A DNA stretch of 64,000 nucleotides from an uncultured Alphaproteobacteria bacterium. GTDB taxonomy: Bacteria; Pseudomonadota; Alphaproteobacteria; Rhodobacterales; Rhodobacteraceae. The translations under genes and the position numbers were made by a program. Each line of letters starts with the position of its first letter. Positions within the stretch are counted from its first letter, which is position 1. The stretch lies in the NCBI GenBank assembly GCA_902586885.1, contig CACIJG010000002.1, positions 1-64,000 on the forward strand. The letters run 5' to 3'. A model generated the notes under the pieces. The model ran no database searches, was not told the DNA's origin, and was given only the letters and a program-made list of their open reading frames with translations. Of the stretch, positions 1 through 10,093 are shown piece after piece.

Positions 1-6
1 AAATAT

Positions 7-432
7 TTAAGAAGTAGCCTCTTTAATTGCTGTGATTATTTGACCAATATTGTGAACCTTTTTATATATCATACCTTCAACAAACAAATTTCTAAACCTT
101 CGCTCTGAGGCATCAACTGCAATAATAGGTTTGTTCCTCGCATATGTGTATCCAATTTCTGCTGATGTTCCAGAATCAATATCCCAACCTGTTATTAACG
201 CAACAGTAATATCAGCATTTTTAAGAGCATTTAAATCAATACTGAAAATTTTATCTTTGGTTTCTTGGCTCATTTCTGTTGTTTTCAACTCAGATTCGTC
301 AACTCCTTTTAAATCTCGGTGTGGTAGGAAACATTCGAACCCATTACTCTCTAAATGATTTGCCATATCTTCGAGATACTGCCTTTCATGTTGGTTAAAC
401 AAGGGCCCTGCGATATAAACTTTTTTTTTCAT
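7..432 (-). CDS. nucleoside 2-deoxyribosyltransferase-like protein
   Basis: ORF 141 aa; KVYIAGPLFNQHE N-terminus and 'DSGTSAEIGYTYARNKPIIAV' match the nucleoside 2-deoxyribosyltransferase family. Confidence 0.85.
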   Translation of the reverse strand: MKKKVYIAGPLFNQHERQYLEDMANHLESNGFECFLPHRDLKGVDESELKTTEMSQETKDKIFSIDLNALKNADITVALITGWDIDSGTSAEIGYTYARNKPIIAVDASERRFRNLFVEGMIYKKVHNIGQIITAIKEATS

Positions 433-611
433 TCTGATTATCTCAGCTTATTTTCTATTAATATTCATATAATAAAATATTAATAATATCATTAATAGAA
501 CTTACTCATAAGAAAAGTTTTTTGAATCATTGTTTACATTTTTTTCAATCTGGACTTAAAGTATTAATGCCCTATCTAAAGAGTATCAGTTAATTATCAG
601 GGTACAACAAT

Positions 612-707
612 ATGTCGTGGTTAAAATGGATATTAGAAAATGAATTATCACCTTTTCTCTGGGGAGCAGCTGGTTTAGTGATGATTATAATTCTTATAGG
701 CTTCTAA
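612..707 (+). CDS. putative 31-aa single-TM microprotein (MSWLKWILENELSPFLWGAAGLVMIIILIGF)
   Basis: ATG ORF read directly; AGGG upstream; hydrophobic C-terminal helix; absent from the ORF track because of length. Confidence 0.4.
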   Translation: MSWLKWILENELSPFLWGAAGLVMIIILIGF

Positions 708-776
708 CTTAATCGAACTAGCATGGCGCTAAAATGACAACAATTCTATTACAAGCTTAGTAAAAAATTTAATAAT

Positions 777-1922
777 ATGCATTTTCCTATTATGAGAAAT
801 GATATTTTATTGGCGTTAAATTCATTTTGTGAAGAAAAATTAGCCTATTATGCAAAGAATAGAAACTTTGACTATGGACAACCTCACAATAACGTTTCTG
901 CATTATCTCCTTACATAAACAGAAGGATTCTTTCTGAAAATGAAGTTATTAAGGTTGCTCTTAAAAATCATAAAATAGGTAAAATTGAAAAGTTTATCCA
1001 AGAGGTTTTTTGGAGAACTTACTGGAGAGGATGGTTAGAATTACATCCATGGGTATACAAGCACGTGAATGATGAGACGTGTCAAGGTACTATCCCTAAA
1101 AAAACTGGTATTAAGTGTTTTGATCACTGGACAGAGGAGCTTATTGAAACCGGCTATTTACATAATCATGCAAGAATGTGGTATGCAAGCATTTGGATCT
1201 TTACACTTAATAAACCGTGGGAGTCGGGTGCGAATTTTTTTAAACGAAACCTTTTAGACTGGTGTCCAGCATCTAATACACTGGGCTGGCGTTGGGTTGC
1301 AGGAATACAAACAATCGGTAAACCTTATATCGCGAAGGCAGATAACATTAAATTATTCACAAAAAATCGGTTCCACCCTATTAATCAATTAAACGAAAAA
1401 CCGATGTCAGTTAAAAACGAGGAATCAACTCGAGAAGCAATAAAATTCAATCCACCAAGAACCTTAAATTTCGAAAATCATGATAACGTTGGCTTAGTGT
1501 TAAATAAAAATGACCTATCTTTGAACAAGTCATTTGAAGCTAAAAAAATTCCATTTGAGTGTGGTATTTATATTGAAGAGGGTAAAAAAAGTTCAAAAAG
1601 TGTAGTAGTCAATAGTTTTGAAGATCGCATTATGGATGAAACAATAAGTAAGACGCCAGGAGTCAAGGTGTTTTACAACTACAATCAGTTGGTCGATTGG
1701 GCAAGGAATTATAAATTGAATAAATTAATCTTTCCGTATGAAACTACTGGTAACGAAATACTTAATAAAAGAGAGTTGATTGAAAAACTTAAAGAAGCAC
1801 AAATAGCACCCTTTTTTTTGATGAGAGATTGGGATAGACATGCCTTCCCTTTCGCTAACAAGGGCTTTTTCCCCTTTAAGAAAAAAATACCTTATTTGCT
1901 AAAAGTAAACAACCTAACCTAA
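777..1922 (+). CDS. cryptochrome/photolyase-family FAD-binding protein lacking the usual N-terminal antenna domain
   Basis: 'FIQEVFWRTYWRGWLE', 'HNHARMWYASIWIF', 'DWCPASNTLGWRWVAGIQTIGKPYIAKADNI' are photolyase FAD-domain motifs. Confidence 0.85.
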   Translation: MHFPIMRNDILLALNSFCEEKLAYYAKNRNFDYGQPHNNVSALSPYINRRILSENEVIKVALKNHKIGKIEKFIQEVFWRTYWRGWLELHPWVYKHVNDETCQGTIPKKTGIKCFDHWTEELIETGYLHNHARMWYASIWIFTLNKPWESGANFFKRNLLDWCPASNTLGWRWVAGIQTIGKPYIAKADNIKLFTKNRFHPINQLNEKPMSVKNEESTREAIKFNPPRTLNFENHDNVGLVLNKNDLSLNKSFEAKKIPFECGIYIEEGKKSSKSVVVNSFEDRIMDETISKTPGVKVFYNYNQLVDWARNYKLNKLIFPYETTGNEILNKRELIEKLKEAQIAPFFLMRDWDRHAFPFANKGFFPFKKKIPYLLKVNNLT

Positions 1923-1942
1923 ACACAGAGAATAATTTGGTT

Positions 1943-2872
1943 TTAATTATTAGCAATCCAAATCTTGTAAGCTGCTTTTAAAACATTTGAATGTCGTCTA
2001 GCTAACTCTGTTTTATCATTCGAATAACCGCCACCTATGACCGTTGCTATTGGGATCTCCTCTTTCTTGAAAAAGTCCAAAATTAATAATTCTCGTTGCA
2101 TCAAACCATCGTCATCAATATTTAGTCTACCTAACTTATCATTAGTATGCACGTCGACACCTGCAACATATAAAACAAGATCAGGTATAAATAACTCAAG
2201 ACTTTTTCTTAATGCAAAAATAAGCTGTTCTCTGTATGAATCCCACTCAATTTCATCATCTAAACCAATATCCAGATCACTTTCTGCTTTTCGAGCAGGA
2301 AAATTTTTTTCTGAATGCACAGAGCACGTGAAAACATTTTTTTCAGAACACAATATTCTGGCAGTTCCATCTCCTTGATGGACATCGCAATCTAAAATCA
2401 ACAGCTTTTCCAATTCCTTATTTTTTAACAAAGTTAAGGAGGTGTATGCCAAATCGTTAAAAACACAGAATCCAGAACCAAATTCATAGTGAGCGTGATG
2501 AGTACCACCTGCCAGATGGCATGCAATACCGTTTTCTAGTGCCAGCCTAGCAGCGAGCAAGGTACCATTTAATGCTAAAAATGACCTATTAGCTAATTCG
2601 GGGCTCCATGAAAGACCTAACCTTCTTAGTTCATGATCCGTTAGAGATCCTAACTTCACTCTCTGAATGTAATCTGGGTCGTGGGCAATAGATACCTGCT
2701 TCACATTTGCTTTATTCGGTTGAAAAATTTCTGCTGCCCCATGTTCACTAGAATTTTTCATTTCATTAAACAAATCCGAAAATTTTGTTGAGGTAAACCT
2801 ATGCCCGCTAGGCAGAGGTATATCGTAATCTGGATGAGTTATCCAAGGGATTTTAGTTATGGTTCGCATCAT
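1943..2872 (-). CDS. histone deacetylase superfamily protein (AcuC/HDAC-like)
   Basis: 'HLAGGTHHAHYEFGSGFCVFNDLAYTS', 'ILDCDVHQGDGTA', 'YVAGVDVHTNDKLGRL' motifs. Confidence 0.92.
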   Translation of the reverse strand: MMRTITKIPWITHPDYDIPLPSGHRFTSTKFSDLFNEMKNSSEHGAAEIFQPNKANVKQVSIAHDPDYIQRVKLGSLTDHELRRLGLSWSPELANRSFLALNGTLLAARLALENGIACHLAGGTHHAHYEFGSGFCVFNDLAYTSLTLLKNKELEKLLILDCDVHQGDGTARILCSEKNVFTCSVHSEKNFPARKAESDLDIGLDDEIEWDSYREQLIFALRKSLELFIPDLVLYVAGVDVHTNDKLGRLNIDDDGLMQRELLILDFFKKEEIPIATVIGGGYSNDKTELARRHSNVLKAAYKIWIANN

Positions 2873-3106
2873 TTTTTCATGAAAATTGATTTAGTACAGT
2901 GTCATTATATAATAGGTTTAGCAAATATTTAATCTCTCGCTTTTTTTTTTAGAAAAAGAATTATCTAAAAGTAGTATAATTTATACTAAGATGTTTTAAT
3001 AAGTTAGTTAGCAAGCTCTAGTGACCGAACTTGGTTACTTATTTTAACAGCAACATATTGGCTATAAAACATCTCTAATAGCAAAAGAAAGATAGTTTAC
3101 CTTCTA

Positions 3107-4972
3107 ATGAAACCTTGGAACTGGATCAATTATAATACACCCGCGCTCAGTCCACCTCCTAGTACAATAGGTTCTTTTCTTTTCTGGGCTTTATCAGGCT
3201 GTTTTCCACTCTTAACACTTTCAGGTTTGATAGCCATTATTACCGGAATTTTTGAAGTTTCAGCTGTTCTAATTTTGGGTGCATTAATTGACACTGCCTT
3301 ACAATCTTCACCAGAGAACCCTCTTGGCGAAGAAATTTGGCTATTTACTGCAGGCTTAATTTTTTTTCTAGTTCTTCGCCCAATTATATTCGGTGGGTTT
3401 TCCTTTATGCAAACAGTAATGGTTTCACCTAATGTTTTCAATCTCGTATTATCTAGGATACACCGTTGGACTCTAGGTCATTCAATCGAATTTTTTGATA
3501 ATGATTTTGCTGGTCGAATAGCTCAAAAGGAAATGCAGACAGCTCGTGCTGTAACTGACGTGGTTGTTGAGTTACTTTTTACAGTTTTATTGGCGCTAGC
3601 ATCCGTAGTTGGCGCTTGCTTGCTGTTAACTTCCGTTAACATATACCTAGCTTTTGCACTTGGTCTTTGGCTTGTATTCTACTTGTTGCTCATTCGATAT
3701 TTTATGCCAAAAATCAGAAAACGCTCATTAAAAAAAGCAGGTGCTCGTGCCTTAGTTACTGGCCAAATTGTTGATACAGTTACAAACATAAAAACCGTAA
3801 AGCTATTTGCTCATGACAAACATGAGGACCGAGCTGCCCTTTTAGCAATGGAGGGATTTAGAGACCGATCAATCGATTATGGCTTGATCGCTGCGTGGTT
3901 TCGTTTTTGTCTAAACACTTTGGCTGGAATATTACCGGTGGTAATGGTGGGGGGAAGTCTGTGGTTTTGGAATACAGGTAATGTTACTGCTGGCGATATC
4001 GCAGCAGCAGGCGCAATATCTCTTAGACTATCTCAGATGACTGGCTGGGTAAGCTACACTCTAATGGCTTTATACGCTAATCTTGGTGAAATAGAAGATG
4101 GGATTAAAACATTATCGCCTCCCCACGACTTAAAAGACTCACCAATTGCGAAAAAACTTAAAATTAGTGGTGGTGGTATAGTATTTGATCAGGTCTGTTT
4201 CGCATATGGCCGCAATGTCAACGGCGTAGAAAATGTATCAATTCAAATAGCACCAAAAGAAAAGATTGGTTTAGTAGGTGCCTCCGGCGCAGGAAAATCC
4301 ACTTTAGTTTCATTATTGCTTAGGCTTTATGATACAGAATCTGGTTCCGTATTTATTGATAATCATGATGTAAAAAAAGTAACGCAAGCAAGTATCCGAC
4401 GACAGATAGGAATGGTAACTCAAGAAACGGCTCTGTTCAATCGCTCTGCTAGGGAAAATATTGCTTACGGTCAGTATAGAGCAAGTAATGCAGATATAAT
4501 CCATGCTGCTAAAAAAGCTGAGGCTCATGATTTTATTTTACAACTTCAAGATCACAAAGGGAGAAAAGGATACGACGCTCATTTAGGTGAGCAAGGAGTT
4601 AAGTTATCAGGAGGTCAAAGACAAAGGATTGCTCTTGCAAGAGCAATTTTAAAGAACGCTCCTATCCTTGTTCTAGATGAAGCAACTAGCGCACTCGATA
4701 GTGAAGTGGAGGCTTCTATTCAAAGTGCCTTGGCAAAAGTTATGAAAGGAAAAACAGTTTTGGCTATTGCCCATAGGCTATCGACACTAAGTACAATGGA
4801 TAGAATTATTGTTATGGATAAAGGTTGCATTATAGAAGAGGGAACGCATAAATCTCTGTTAGCAAAAAAAGGACTTTATTTCAGATATTGGCAACGTCAA
4901 TCTGGTGGTTTTATTGGTACTCCTGCTGCCTCTAAACTCGAACTGAAAACTTACCAAGGACGGTTTGTTTAA
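3107..4972 (+). CDS. ABC transporter, fused permease/ATP-binding (MsbA/multidrug type)
   Basis: Walker A GASGAGKST, signature LSGGQRQRIALARA, Walker B ILVLDEATSALD; N-terminal TM domain. Confidence 0.95.
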   Translation: MKPWNWINYNTPALSPPPSTIGSFLFWALSGCFPLLTLSGLIAIITGIFEVSAVLILGALIDTALQSSPENPLGEEIWLFTAGLIFFLVLRPIIFGGFSFMQTVMVSPNVFNLVLSRIHRWTLGHSIEFFDNDFAGRIAQKEMQTARAVTDVVVELLFTVLLALASVVGACLLLTSVNIYLAFALGLWLVFYLLLIRYFMPKIRKRSLKKAGARALVTGQIVDTVTNIKTVKLFAHDKHEDRAALLAMEGFRDRSIDYGLIAAWFRFCLNTLAGILPVVMVGGSLWFWNTGNVTAGDIAAAGAISLRLSQMTGWVSYTLMALYANLGEIEDGIKTLSPPHDLKDSPIAKKLKISGGGIVFDQVCFAYGRNVNGVENVSIQIAPKEKIGLVGASGAGKSTLVSLLLRLYDTESGSVFIDNHDVKKVTQASIRRQIGMVTQETALFNRSARENIAYGQYRASNADIIHAAKKAEAHDFILQLQDHKGRKGYDAHLGEQGVKLSGGQRQRIALARAILKNAPILVLDEATSALDSEVEASIQSALAKVMKGKTVLAIAHRLSTLSTMDRIIVMDKGCIIEEGTHKSLLAKKGLYFRYWQRQSGGFIGTPAASKLELKTYQGRFV

Positions 4973-5203
4973 AGTTATTCTGTAACAAAATAAGTTGTAA
5001 CTGTCTGTAAGACAATCACTATTTTTTATCTACAGCTTTGAAAATACAGAGCAGATTACTATGATTCAGATAAAGAGTTTTGAGGTATGGAGATAAATGA
5101 GAAAAAATCTCATGATAGGCAAAAAATATTTTATATTGAATAGACAAATATTTTGACATTGCACTCAATAAAACTATATCCCTCCTGAACAAGTTCAAAG
5201 AGT

Positions 5204-5464
5204 GTGGAAATGGAAGAAGAGCACAACAATAAGGGTCTAGGCTTGGCCTTCATGGGCATTGTATTATTGATGTTTGTTTTACCCTCTATCGCATTATTGT
5301 CTATGGACAATACTTGGGAAAGATTTGTTATCAAGTATGGAAGTCCTATTGCAACAGATTGCTGGGAAAATAGTAAACACGAAAGAGTTTGTAGAGATGA
5401 AAACAACTGTAGATTCGGAAGGCTTTTTTGTATAAACGAAGTCTATAGATGGAGAGCAAAGTGA
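5204..5464 (+). CDS. small membrane-anchored hypothetical protein with Cys-rich C-terminus
   Basis: 86 aa ORF, one TM segment; overlaps the next ORF by 16 nt. Confidence 0.55.
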   Translation: MEMEEEHNNKGLGLAFMGIVLLMFVLPSIALLSMDNTWERFVIKYGSPIATDCWENSKHERVCRDENNCRFGRLFCINEVYRWRAK

Positions 5465-5823
5465 TAAGCGTTTATTTTGACGGCAAATGTAGTTTGTGCA
5501 AGAAAGAGATAGCCTATTACAAAGCTATAGCACCGCTAAACACTTTTTTGTGGAGGGATATTGCTACAGAGCCAAAATATCTAAAGGAAATAAATGTTTC
5601 ACAATCAATCGCGTTAAGGAGGTTGCATGTTTTGGATAGTGGAAAGAAACTTACCGTTGGCTTTAATGCATTTATTGTAATTTGGTCTAACATTAAATGG
5701 TGGCGCTTTGCCGCTTTAATAGCCTCTGTACCAATACTCAATCAAGCTTTAAATATTTGCTATAATCAGTTTGCTGATTGGCGGTATAAACGTTCACCTC
5801 ATTGCAGTCTTAGTAGCAGATAG
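5449..5823 (+). CDS. DCC-family (DUF393) thiol-disulfide oxidoreductase-like protein
   Basis: 'VYFDGKCSLCKKEIAYYK' DxxCxxC signature; 'WRFAALIASVPILNQALNICYNQFADWRYKR'. Confidence 0.85.
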   Translation: MESKVISVYFDGKCSLCKKEIAYYKAIAPLNTFLWRDIATEPKYLKEINVSQSIALRRLHVLDSGKKLTVGFNAFIVIWSNIKWWRFAALIASVPILNQALNICYNQFADWRYKRSPHCSLSSR

Positions 5824-5844
5824 TTCGTCTTTAAGGGAGTTTTT

Positions 5845-6252
5845 ATGAAAATTGTATTTCGGAAGTTAGTTGTATCAAATGCAATAATATTTTTATCTAT
5901 AATGGTTTGGGGAGGTTATCAAGCATCCTCTAACCCGTCTACAATGTCACCTTCGGTGATAGACATAGGCGGTTTAGTATTTATGTTATTTTCAGTAGCG
6001 TATTTTGTTAACTCTTACCTTCTTTATCACTTCATCCCGTTTGGGAAAGTAACTTACCTACCTTTAGTTTTATCCTTTATTGTAATCGGCTTCATTGGAG
6101 AATTAATCAGTCCTATGCAAGTTAATAAAGACCTTTTCTACTTAATTATATTCTATCTTGTATCGCCAGTATTTTTTGTAGTTCAGGGGCTAATTTTAGG
6201 GATGCTTTATTTTACGTCAATTGAGCAATCTTTTTTGTCTGAGGAAAAATGA
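5845..6252 (+). CDS. hypothetical multi-TM membrane protein
   Basis: 135 aa hydrophobic ORF, upstream AAGGGAG. Confidence 0.6.
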   Translation: MKIVFRKLVVSNAIIFLSIMVWGGYQASSNPSTMSPSVIDIGGLVFMLFSVAYFVNSYLLYHFIPFGKVTYLPLVLSFIVIGFIGELISPMQVNKDLFYLIIFYLVSPVFFVVQGLILGMLYFTSIEQSFLSEEK

Positions 6253-6444
6253 ATTGCAATAGGGGTATAAACAGTTGAATGAATGTTTTAATAATTAACG
6301 TTAAAAGCATTATCTAATCCGTGTGTTCAACTTTTGGTGATATTAAATTAACAATAATAACACCTATGTAAAGTGACTCATATTAATAAATAATAAAACT
6401 AGTTTTATATAATTGTAATAAGCCACTTTGTTAAAAGCTTCTCT

Positions 6445-6801
6445 CTACATGTATATAGTCAACAAAATTGATCCAGATATAAAAATTGGCACAAGAAAAT
6501 TTAATGCTCTGAACAATGGAATGGGCTGACCTCTCCAACTATCTGCAAAATTAGAGTTTTCCATTTCTTTAGGCATGTCTTCGCGTAAAGCTGCTATATC
6601 TCGAATAGCACCGTCTCCTGCTGCAATTTGAACAATACCTATTGCGACAGCCAAAACAGCACAGATTAAATTAACCTCTCCACTATCTGAGTTAGTTAAA
6701 CCGAGAATAATAATAAGGTAACTTGCTATTGATACATAAAGGGTCTTGTATACGTCACCTATCCTATTATTTGCTGCAATTAATATTTGATCGATGTTCA
6801 T
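6445..6801 (-). CDS. hypothetical membrane protein
   Basis: 118 aa ORF with three hydrophobic segments, GGAG upstream. Confidence 0.6.
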   Translation of the reverse strand: MNIDQILIAANNRIGDVYKTLYVSIASYLIIILGLTNSDSGEVNLICAVLAVAIGIVQIAAGDGAIRDIAALREDMPKEMENSNFADSWRGQPIPLFRALNFLVPIFISGSILLTIYM

Positions 6802-7098
6802 TCTGCTCTCCTTATTAGTTTATTTCTTGAACTATTTAATCGTATTCTGCTTTAGACTTTTTGTCTATTACTTCATTTTAAATATTGATAGTGATGGATT
6901 ATAACTTTCTAAGCCAAAGAAGTTGGAAGGTTATTTTTCAACAATAAACTAATGCATGGATTTTAGTCAGAGAATCTGCAATACGATAAAAGAGCTTTTC
7001 GATTATTGCGTAAACTATGATAATGAACTAATTATGAAATTAAGAAATCTTTTTAACAGTTTAACATTTCTATCAATATATCAGCAATCGTCAGTTCA

Positions 7099-7638
7099 AT
7101 GCAAAAAGCTCAGCTACTATTTATTTTCACAATTCCAATATACTTAACATTTTTTGAGTACGGATTAACTAAAACTTTTACTTGGAGTCACCTAGTAGAA
7201 AGAAACAAAATATACTTTGAGAAATTTAGAGATACACCATTCGAAGGGAAAATAATTATCTACTGGAGAAATGGTCACTTAAAAGAAAAAGGTAATATAG
7301 AAAAAGGAAAGAAAGTCGGGAGTTGGGAATATTATTATAATAATGGCAAACCTAAGCAGGTTGAAAATTATAAACTTGGTGTTTTACATGGAGTAAGAGA
7401 GGAGTATAGTAGTGGTGGACAACTTTTTATAAGGTCTACCTTTAGTAACGGTAACTTAGAAGGACCTTGGTTATACATAGATCCTTATGATGGATGGGTT
7501 TATACAAAAGGCTTTTATAAAAAAGGAAAAAAGCACGGCAATTGGGTTTATTATACTATTCTTGGTGAAGTAGAGTGGACAGAAATATGGAACTCTGGAG
7601 TAAAAATTTTTGACTCAAGGGTGTCTGAGAATTCATAA
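7099..7638 (+). CDS. MORN-repeat (MORN_2/YwqK-like) protein
   Basis: Repeated 'G..IIYWRNGHLKEKGNIEKGKKVGSWEYYYNNGKPKQVENYKLGVLHG' units. Confidence 0.75.
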   Translation: MQKAQLLFIFTIPIYLTFFEYGLTKTFTWSHLVERNKIYFEKFRDTPFEGKIIIYWRNGHLKEKGNIEKGKKVGSWEYYYNNGKPKQVENYKLGVLHGVREEYSSGGQLFIRSTFSNGNLEGPWLYIDPYDGWVYTKGFYKKGKKHGNWVYYTILGEVEWTEIWNSGVKIFDSRVSENS

Positions 7639-7941
7639 ACTCACTATAGACATTTCAGCTCAACTATATTTAATTTACTTGTCATAAAAGAAGTCTTAGT
7701 AAAAAATAAACGCTAACTAAGACGAAAATCTCTGTTCTCATCTTTTAAATAAATGGGATAGCGATAAAAATCTTAGTATAAGCAACTGCATTGATATTGG
7801 GACTAAAAAAATAAAGAGTAGATATAACAGCAACAATTTGTAAATAATTTACATTTAGAAATTGTTGCTGACCTATATGTCGTGCAAACTATTGCTATGA
7901 GAATAGGGATAATGTAAATCCTCAAGCACCTAAATTTGTAA

Positions 7942-8709
7942 TTGTTATTTTTGAAGGCGATCGTTTTGGAAATAAGTTTAATATTCTGTCTTACAGTAAT
8001 CCCAGCAATAATTCTTTTTGGAATTGCTAAATCAGGACTGGGAGGATCTGTTTCTTTAGTTTCAATTCCTTTGATGACCATCGTAATGCCATTGAATCAC
8101 GCGTTGGCAATTCTTTTACCAATTTTAATCTTCTCAGATTTTATAGCTGCCTACAGATTTAGAAGAGAGTTTGATAGAGAAACTCTAAATCTAATAGTAC
8201 CTTTTGCAGCAACCGGTGTTATCGTCGGATCTTTTACATTTACATTATTTTCTGAAACATTTCTTAAGTTACTTTTAGGTATAATGGGAATCTTATTTGT
8301 GGGTCATTATTTTCTTTATAGAAAAGTCATTACTACGCCAGCAAAACCAAACTTTTTTAAGGGAGCTATTTGCTCCTCTATTGCAGGTTTTACCTCCTTT
8401 TGTGCACATTCCGGAGGAACCCCAACAAGTGTTTATTTATTGCCATTGAGACTTAAAAAAGAAATTTATGTTGGAACTAGGATAATGTTTTTTACTAGCA
8501 TAAATATAATAAAATTACCTTTCTATCTTTATCTTTCTATGGTCAACTTTGAAACACTCTATCAATCCATTGCTCTTTTCCCATTATCACTGCTGGGAAT
8601 ATTGATTGGATACCAATTACTTAAAATTCTTGAAGAAAATCTCTTTTATAATATCATTTATGCCTTGATATTTCTTGCGAGTATAAAATTAATATTAGAT
8701 TTTTTTTAG
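7942..8709 (+). CDS. TauE/SafE-family sulfite exporter/permease-like protein
   Basis: 255 aa, 'GIAKSGLGGSVSLVSIPLM' and 'GFTSFCAHSGGTPTSVYLLPLRLKKEIYVGT' typical of TauE/SafE. Confidence 0.85.
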   Translation: MLFLKAIVLEISLIFCLTVIPAIILFGIAKSGLGGSVSLVSIPLMTIVMPLNHALAILLPILIFSDFIAAYRFRREFDRETLNLIVPFAATGVIVGSFTFTLFSETFLKLLLGIMGILFVGHYFLYRKVITTPAKPNFFKGAICSSIAGFTSFCAHSGGTPTSVYLLPLRLKKEIYVGTRIMFFTSINIIKLPFYLYLSMVNFETLYQSIALFPLSLLGILIGYQLLKILEENLFYNIIYALIFLASIKLILDFF

Positions 8710-8722
8710 AATATTGGGTCGT

Positions 8723-9895
8723 CTACTTAATTTTTTTCTCTTCTCTAATAAAGAATGATCCAATCAATGTTATAAATCCAACAATTACTAATGCAGACAC
8801 AACAATCAGAATGGGTTGATAAAACTCAATTGTAGTTCCAACTATTCCACTTGCTATTGCAGAAATAATGACCATCAAAGCAGAGCTTATTCCTGAAGCA
8901 CTACCTCCTAAGGAAGGTACGGATTTAACTATTTCAGTATTTGCAATTGGCCAAATAATACCGGTTCCTGCAGTTATAATTATTACAGGAATAAAAAACG
9001 CCATAGGACTAGATGAGAAGGAAGTCAAAACTAATATAATAGCAGGTCCCAGGGCCACCAAAAAAGCCCCATAAAATAGAAATACTTTTGTTGAATAAAA
9101 ACTTGGAAACTTACTTATCAATAAATTGCCAATAATAAATCCTATTGGAGGAACAGCAAAATATAGCCCGGTCGATATTGGAGATAGTGAGTATTCATAA
9201 GTCGCTACAAAAGGTCCTCCCACAAAAAAAATACTGAAAATTGAGAAGCTAAAAGAAGAAACTATTGTTGGTGGCCAAAATCTAATAGAAGTCAAAAGAG
9301 TTGGATAGTTTTTTAGTTGTTTAAAAAAGCTTGCTGATTTTTTTGAATTGGTTTCTTTTAAATCAAAGAATGCTAAAAGAAAGATCGTAAGTCCCAACAT
9401 AGCCAAAAAAGTAAATATGTTTATAGCTCCAAAGCTCTCTGTTATTAAGCCTCCAAGAAAAGGACCTACCAGAGGACCCAAAGCCATAACAATTGAAATG
9501 TAACCGAACATTACCGTTGCTTCTTTGGTTGAATAAATATCTCCCACGATTACTCTGGCAAGCACCATCCCGGCTGCAGAACTAGACTGGAGAAATCTAA
9601 AGAAAAGAAACAAAGAAATATTATCCGAAAGAAATGCTCCTAAAGATGAAAAAAAAAATATGACATAAAAAATTAATGCAATCGGCCGTCTTCCAAACCT
9701 ATCTGACAAGGGGCCAGCTATGATGTTTACAATAGCGGCGCCTAATAAAAAAACGGCAACACTTAGCTGTATGGTTTTATAATCAGATGAAAATATCTTC
9801 TGCAATTCAGGTAAGGCTGGAACAACAATTATTTGAGCCAAAATATAGATTCCTGCCATTAGCGAAAGAGTTAAATTTTTTGGTGGTTTTGTCAT
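8723..9895 (-). CDS. MFS multidrug transporter, Bcr/CflA type
   Basis: 12 TM pattern, 'GPLSDRFGRRPI' motif, 'RFLQSSSAAGMVLARVIVGDIY'. Confidence 0.88.
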   Translation of the reverse strand: MTKPPKNLTLSLMAGIYILAQIIVVPALPELQKIFSSDYKTIQLSVAVFLLGAAIVNIIAGPLSDRFGRRPIALIFYVIFFFSSLGAFLSDNISLFLFFRFLQSSSAAGMVLARVIVGDIYSTKEATVMFGYISIVMALGPLVGPFLGGLITESFGAINIFTFLAMLGLTIFLLAFFDLKETNSKKSASFFKQLKNYPTLLTSIRFWPPTIVSSFSFSIFSIFFVGGPFVATYEYSLSPISTGLYFAVPPIGFIIGNLLISKFPSFYSTKVFLFYGAFLVALGPAIILVLTSFSSSPMAFFIPVIIITAGTGIIWPIANTEIVKSVPSLGGSASGISSALMVIISAIASGIVGTTIEFYQPILIVVSALVIVGFITLIGSFFIREEKKIK

Positions 9896-10093
9896 TCTTA
9901 TTATAAGCCTGTCTAGTTTTAACCAACCATCGATATCAGCTTTACAGTAGTAGTGAAAGCTAATTATATGATACTAATATTTTATTCATGCAATAATTAA
10001 TGAGGGGAATTTCTTGGTTCTACTCAATAACCGATCTATTAAAAAAATCTATTGCTTAAATTTCTTTTCCCAAATAAAAGAAAATCTGAATCT

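Noticed and set aside
7-432. Deoxyribosyltransferase-like gene as part of a defence or phage island
   Set aside because: No flanking defence or phage genes are visible; the window edge prevents judging context.
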